Assembly: GCA_004282995.1 (NCBI GenBank)
Contig: SHLU01000098.1
Location: 1 to 8,458 of the forward strand
Reading direction: 5' to 3'
DNA: 8,458 nt
Source: Sphingomonadaceae bacterium
GTDB taxonomy: Bacteria > Pseudomonadota > Alphaproteobacteria > Sphingomonadales > Sphingomonadaceae
Part shown: in pieces, positions 6,153-8,458 of the stretch
How the letters are laid out: every line of letters starts with the position of its first letter
Position numbering within the stretch: position 1 is the first letter of the stretch
Notes under the pieces: model-generated
The model's input: only the letters and a program-made list of their open reading frames with translations
Databases searched by the model: none
Told to the model about the DNA's origin: nothing
Made by a program: the position numbers and the translations under genes

Positions 6153-6191
6153 GAAAGCCCCTCTCGGTTATCATTGCCGGGAGGGGTTTTC
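6153..6191 (+). terminator. Intrinsic terminator of the parA-like operon
   Basis: A 15-bp stem, GAAAGCCCCTCTCGG pairing with CCGGGAGGGGTTTTC through two G-U wobbles, encloses a 9-base loop (6168-6176). The descending arm ends in TTTT followed by CGTTTAT. It starts 34 bases after the stop of the TPR/SPOR gene. The opposing PilZ gene ends 12 bases further on, so the hairpin may also stop minus-strand transcripts, though the T-tract there (CTTTCAT) is poor. Confidence 0.85.
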
Positions 6192-6202
6192 GTTTATCCC
6201 GG

Positions 6203-6556
6203 TCAGGAATCGGTGCGGAAGCGATCCGGGACCTGGTTGGTCATGCTGGCAACCAGATGATCGTAGACCGACTCGTGGAGCGGTTGCTCGAACTCCACGC
6301 CATTCACGTGATTGTTCCACCACCGGACAACAGCCGGCAATGGCCCGATGCTGCCAATTCTGATAGTAATGGTCTTGCCACGTTGCATTGTCCCGAAGCG
6401 GTCGTAGAATCGGCACCCGGTAAGCGACAGATCAGTGATCCACACGTCGCGCGGGACGCCCGAGCCGGTACGATAGCGCCCTTCAATACCGACCGGCTTG
6501 CGCTCGGTCCGGCGATTGCTAATATCGTCTTCAGGGATCAATTGAGCTCCCTCCAT
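6203..6556 (-). CDS. Stand-alone PilZ domain protein (cyclic di-GMP receptor)
   Basis: Small cytoplasmic protein of 117 residues consisting almost wholly of one PilZ domain, the beta-barrel that binds the second messenger cyclic di-GMP. Both binding motifs are intact: R-x3-R at residues 15-19 (RRTER) and (D/N)-x-S-x2-G at 42-47 (DLSLTG). A later VVRWWNNHVNGVEFE matches the closing strands of the domain. Binding is therefore expected; the effector partner is unknown. The start is uncertain: the ATG at 6556 has no Shine-Dalgarno, whereas GGAGGGAG lies just inside and fits a TTG at 6541, which would give 112 residues and leave the domain whole. It lies 34 bases downstream of the dihydroorotase-like gene on the same strand and may be read from the pyr operon, although a promoter inside the end of that gene is possible. 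It converges on the TPR/SPOR operon. Confidence 0.92.
   Translation of the reverse strand: MEGAQLIPEDDISNRRTERKPVGIEGRYRTGSGVPRDVWITDLSLTGCRFYDRFGTMQRGKTITIRIGSIGPLPAVVRWWNNHVNGVEFEQPLHESVYDHLVASMTNQVPDRFRTDS
6547..6554 (-). promoter_or_regulatory. Ribosome binding site that suggests a TTG start for the PilZ gene
   Basis: GGAGGGAG on the minus strand overlaps the annotated ATG (6556-6554). Its GGAGG core is 8 bases before the in-frame TTG at 6541-6539, ideal spacing. Upstream of the ATG there is no purine-rich sequence. This favours initiation at 6541, but TTG starts are rarer, so both remain possible. Confidence 0.5.
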
Positions 6557-6590
6557 GTAACCGCGACGCTTTTGCCCGACTTGCTATGAC

Positions 6591-7862
6591 CTACCATGGT
6601 CCCGTTAACCACGGATGCGAAGTCATCCTTAAAGTCAGGTAATCGTCGCCCCCCTTCAGTAAGCAGATCGCCCGCCCCTGCATCGGCTGCCCGTCAAACG
6701 GCGTATTGCCAGCACTTGCGGCCATTTTACCGCTCGAAACAATCCAGGGTTTATCCTTATCTACCAGCACGATATCGGCCTCGTGCCCCGGTGCGAGCGA
6801 GCCGGCATTCACTCCCAGCAGGCGCGCTGGTGTAGCTGCCAACAGATCGAATGCCCGGTTGATGTCGATAACGCCATCGCGGACCAGCGACAGCGTGCAG
6901 GCAAGCAGGGTTTCAGCCCCGGCCATGCCTGGTTGCGCATCGGCAAATGGTAGGCGCTTGTCTTCCGGCCCGCGGGGATCGTGGCCACTGGCAACGACAT
7001 CGATGGTTCCATCGCCAAGAGCCTCAGTCACGGCCAGCCGGTCGGCATCTTCACGCAGCGGAGGAGAAAGGCGGGAAAAGGTGCGGAATTCGCCCGTGGC
7101 GAGGTCGGAAAGCATGAAATGCGCGGGTGTGACACCTGCCGTCACTGCGACGCCGCGCGCCTTGGCTGCACGTACCAGGTCGAGCGCGGCCCGGCAGGTT
7201 ACCTGCCGCAGGTGCAGCCGCGCGCCGCTCATTTCTGCCAGCGCAATATCGCGCGCGACAGCCAGCACCTCGGCCTCGACAGGCGCGCTGGGCAAGCCCA
7301 GCCGTGTCGCCATTTCCCCGGCGGTGGCAGCGGCTTCACCCGCCAGGCCGCTGTCTTCGGCATGACTGACCACGACCAGGTCGAGCATTGCGGCATATTG
7401 CAGCACCCGCAGCATCACGCCGCTGTCGGCGATCCAGCGACGACCTGTGGCGATGCCGCGCGCACCTGCTTCGCGCATCAACCCGAGCTCGGCCAGCGTT
7501 TCTCCATCTAGCCCGCTTGTCGCAGCGGCCAACGGATGGACCCACAGATCGGGCTTGCCGCTCTTGGCGATATAGCTGACCCGGCTCGGCAGATCGAGCG
7601 CGGGCAACTGATCCGGCATCAAGGCCGCACGAGTGATGCCGCCAAAGTGAAAAGCAGGCTTGTCGATTGCGAAAACGCCGAAATCCACCAGGCCAGGGGC
7701 AACCAGCAACCCCTTGGCATCGATCACCTTGTCGCCTTCGCCCGGCCGATGATCCGAAATCTCTCGTATCCGGCCGTCTTCGCACGTCAGTGTGCCTTCC
7801 TGCAGGCCGTCCGGCGTTACGATCTGACCATTGACGATGGTGATCCGGGCCGCGCTGGTCAT
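6591..7862 (-). CDS. pyrC: Dihydroorotase-like protein, probably non-catalytic (PyrC'/PyrX type)
   Basis: A 423-residue amidohydrolase-fold protein of the class I dihydroorotase family in the pyrimidine pathway. The family frame is clear: VAPGLVD at 55-60, SHAED at 166-170, RLHLRQVT at 215-222, SPPLR at 266-270, and AGSLAPGHEADIVLVD near the end. The metal centre is largely gone: the HxH after PGLVD is Gly62 and Phe64, the histidine of the HVST-like motif is Gln220, and the Asp of the usual TDHAPH motif is Gly293 (ASGHDPRG). His167 remains. The substrate-contacting Asn of NPPLR is Ser266. This matches the inactive PyrC' that supports ATCase assembly in Pseudomonas, so a true dihydroorotase should be encoded elsewhere. 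The ATG at 7862 overlaps the pyrB stop as ATGA, with AAGGGG 8 bases upstream; a GTG at 7868 is too close to that site. A run of six G near the end (6654-6649) precedes an unusual C-terminal tail. Confidence 0.9.
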   Translation of the reverse strand: MTSAARITIVNGQIVTPDGLQEGTLTCEDGRIREISDHRPGEGDKVIDAKGLLVAPGLVDFGVFAIDKPAFHFGGITRAALMPDQLPALDLPSRVSYIAKSGKPDLWVHPLAAATSGLDGETLAELGLMREAGARGIATGRRWIADSGVMLRVLQYAAMLDLVVVSHAEDSGLAGEAAATAGEMATRLGLPSAPVEAEVLAVARDIALAEMSGARLHLRQVTCRAALDLVRAAKARGVAVTAGVTPAHFMLSDLATGEFRTFSRLSPPLREDADRLAVTEALGDGTIDVVASGHDPRGPEDKRLPFADAQPGMAGAETLLACTLSLVRDGVIDINRAFDLLAATPARLLGVNAGSLAPGHEADIVLVDKDKPWIVSSGKMAASAGNTPFDGQPMQGRAICLLKGGDDYLTLRMTSHPWLTGPW

Positions 7863-8458
7863 ACCCACTGCCCCTTACCCATATCGCCTTGCCAGCCGGG
7901 CAATCCGCGCCCGCGCCGGGTCAGGATATCGAGACACGCCATCCGCACGGCCACCCCCATCTCGACCTGTCGGGTAATAATTGACCGATCAAGCATGTCG
8001 GCCACGTCGCTGTCGATCTCGACCCCGCGGTTCATGGGCCCCGGATGCATCACCAGCGCGTCGGGCGCGCGAGCTTCGAGCCGGTCGAGTGTCAGGCCGT
8101 AAAGGTGATGATATTCGCGCGCCGAAGGGATGAACTGCCCGTTCATGCGCTCTGTCTGCAGCCGCAGCATCATCACCACGTCACTGCCCTGCAAGGCGGC
8201 ATCGAAATCATGGAACGGCTCCGCGCCGATCCGCTCGATACCTGCCGGCATCAGCGCCGGCGGGGCGCAGACGCGCACGCTCGCGCCAAGCGCCTGCAGG
8301 CACAGGATGTTGGAGCGGGCAACGCGGCTGTGCAGGATATCGCCGCAGATCGTCACCGTCATGCCGGTGAAATCTTCGCCGCCTTCGCCGCGTTCCTCCA
8401 GCGCATGGCGCAGCGCCAGCGCATCGAGCAGGGCCTGGGTCGGGTGCTCGTGCTGTCC
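7859..8458 (-). CDS. pyrB: Aspartate carbamoyltransferase catalytic subunit, C-terminal part (start beyond the right edge)
   Basis: ATCase joins carbamoyl phosphate and L-aspartate to give N-carbamoyl-L-aspartate, the committed step of pyrimidine synthesis. The last 199 residues are present and open from the edge of the window. They start GQHEHPTQALLDALALR, the HPTQ carbamoyl-phosphate-binding motif region, continue with TICGDILHSRVARSN, then VVMMLRLQTERM (the aspartate-domain loop), and VMHPGPMNRGVEID, where HPGPMNRG is diagnostic. The sequence resembles the class A ATCases of pseudomonads, which form dodecamers with PyrC'. An internal ATG at 8362 is not the start because coding similarity extends upstream to the window edge. 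The stop overlaps the next gene by ATGA, so the two are translationally coupled. Confidence 0.97.
   Translation of the reverse strand, partial: GQHEHPTQALLDALALRHALEERGEGGEDFTGMTVTICGDILHSRVARSNILCLQALGASVRVCAPPALMPAGIERIGAEPFHDFDAALQGSDVVMMLRLQTERMNGQFIPSAREYHHLYGLTLDRLEARAPDALVMHPGPMNRGVEIDSDVADMLDRSIITRQVEMGVAVRMACLDILTRRGRGLPGWQGDMGKGQWV

Overview
The window reads as chromosomal DNA of a GC-rich alphaproteobacterium, most likely a sphingomonad (Erythrobacteraceae/Sphingomonadaceae type). This rests on the codon bias, the SPOR-domain protein architecture, the pairing of pyrB with a dihydroorotase-like gene, and the GC-rich Fur-type operators. The taxonomic call is an inference; there is no rRNA gene here to settle it. 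I see no mobile element, CRISPR array or tRNA. Coding density is high and no gene-free stretch exceeds 300 bases; the longest is the 239-base divergent promoter region at 3172-3410.

Left part (1-1873, all minus strand): an iron-storage module. A bacterioferritin gene (N-terminal part only, running off the left edge) lies downstream of a gene for a bacterioferritin-associated ferredoxin (Bfd). A clear intrinsic terminator separates the two. Bfd has its own promoter, with one Fur-type 7-1-7 palindrome filling the -35/-10 spacer and a second covering the expected transcription start. Upstream lies a DUF418 membrane protein.

Middle part (1981-6191): a divergent cluster that looks like a cell-organisation module. 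To the left runs a secreted Sel1-repeat/SPOR protein. To the right runs an apparent three-gene operon: an orphan ParA-type ATPase, a small protein with a basic N-terminus and a C-terminal ribbon-helix-helix-like domain, and a TPR/SPOR lipoprotein. It ends in a strong hairpin terminator. The two SPOR domains share a C-x9-C cysteine pair. The divergent promoter region holds a near-consensus CtrA-type box (TTAA-N7-TTAG). My best hypothesis is a ParA-based positioning system, possibly under cell-cycle control, linked to septal peptidoglycan through the SPOR proteins. This is the most interesting unit in the window.

Right part (6203-8458, minus strand): aspartate carbamoyltransferase (pyrB, C-terminal 199 residues) overlaps by ATGA a dihydroorotase-like gene. 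That gene has lost most metal-ligand residues, as in the non-catalytic PyrC' that partners ATCase in pseudomonads. It is followed at 34 bases by a small stand-alone PilZ (cyclic di-GMP binding) protein whose start codon is uncertain.
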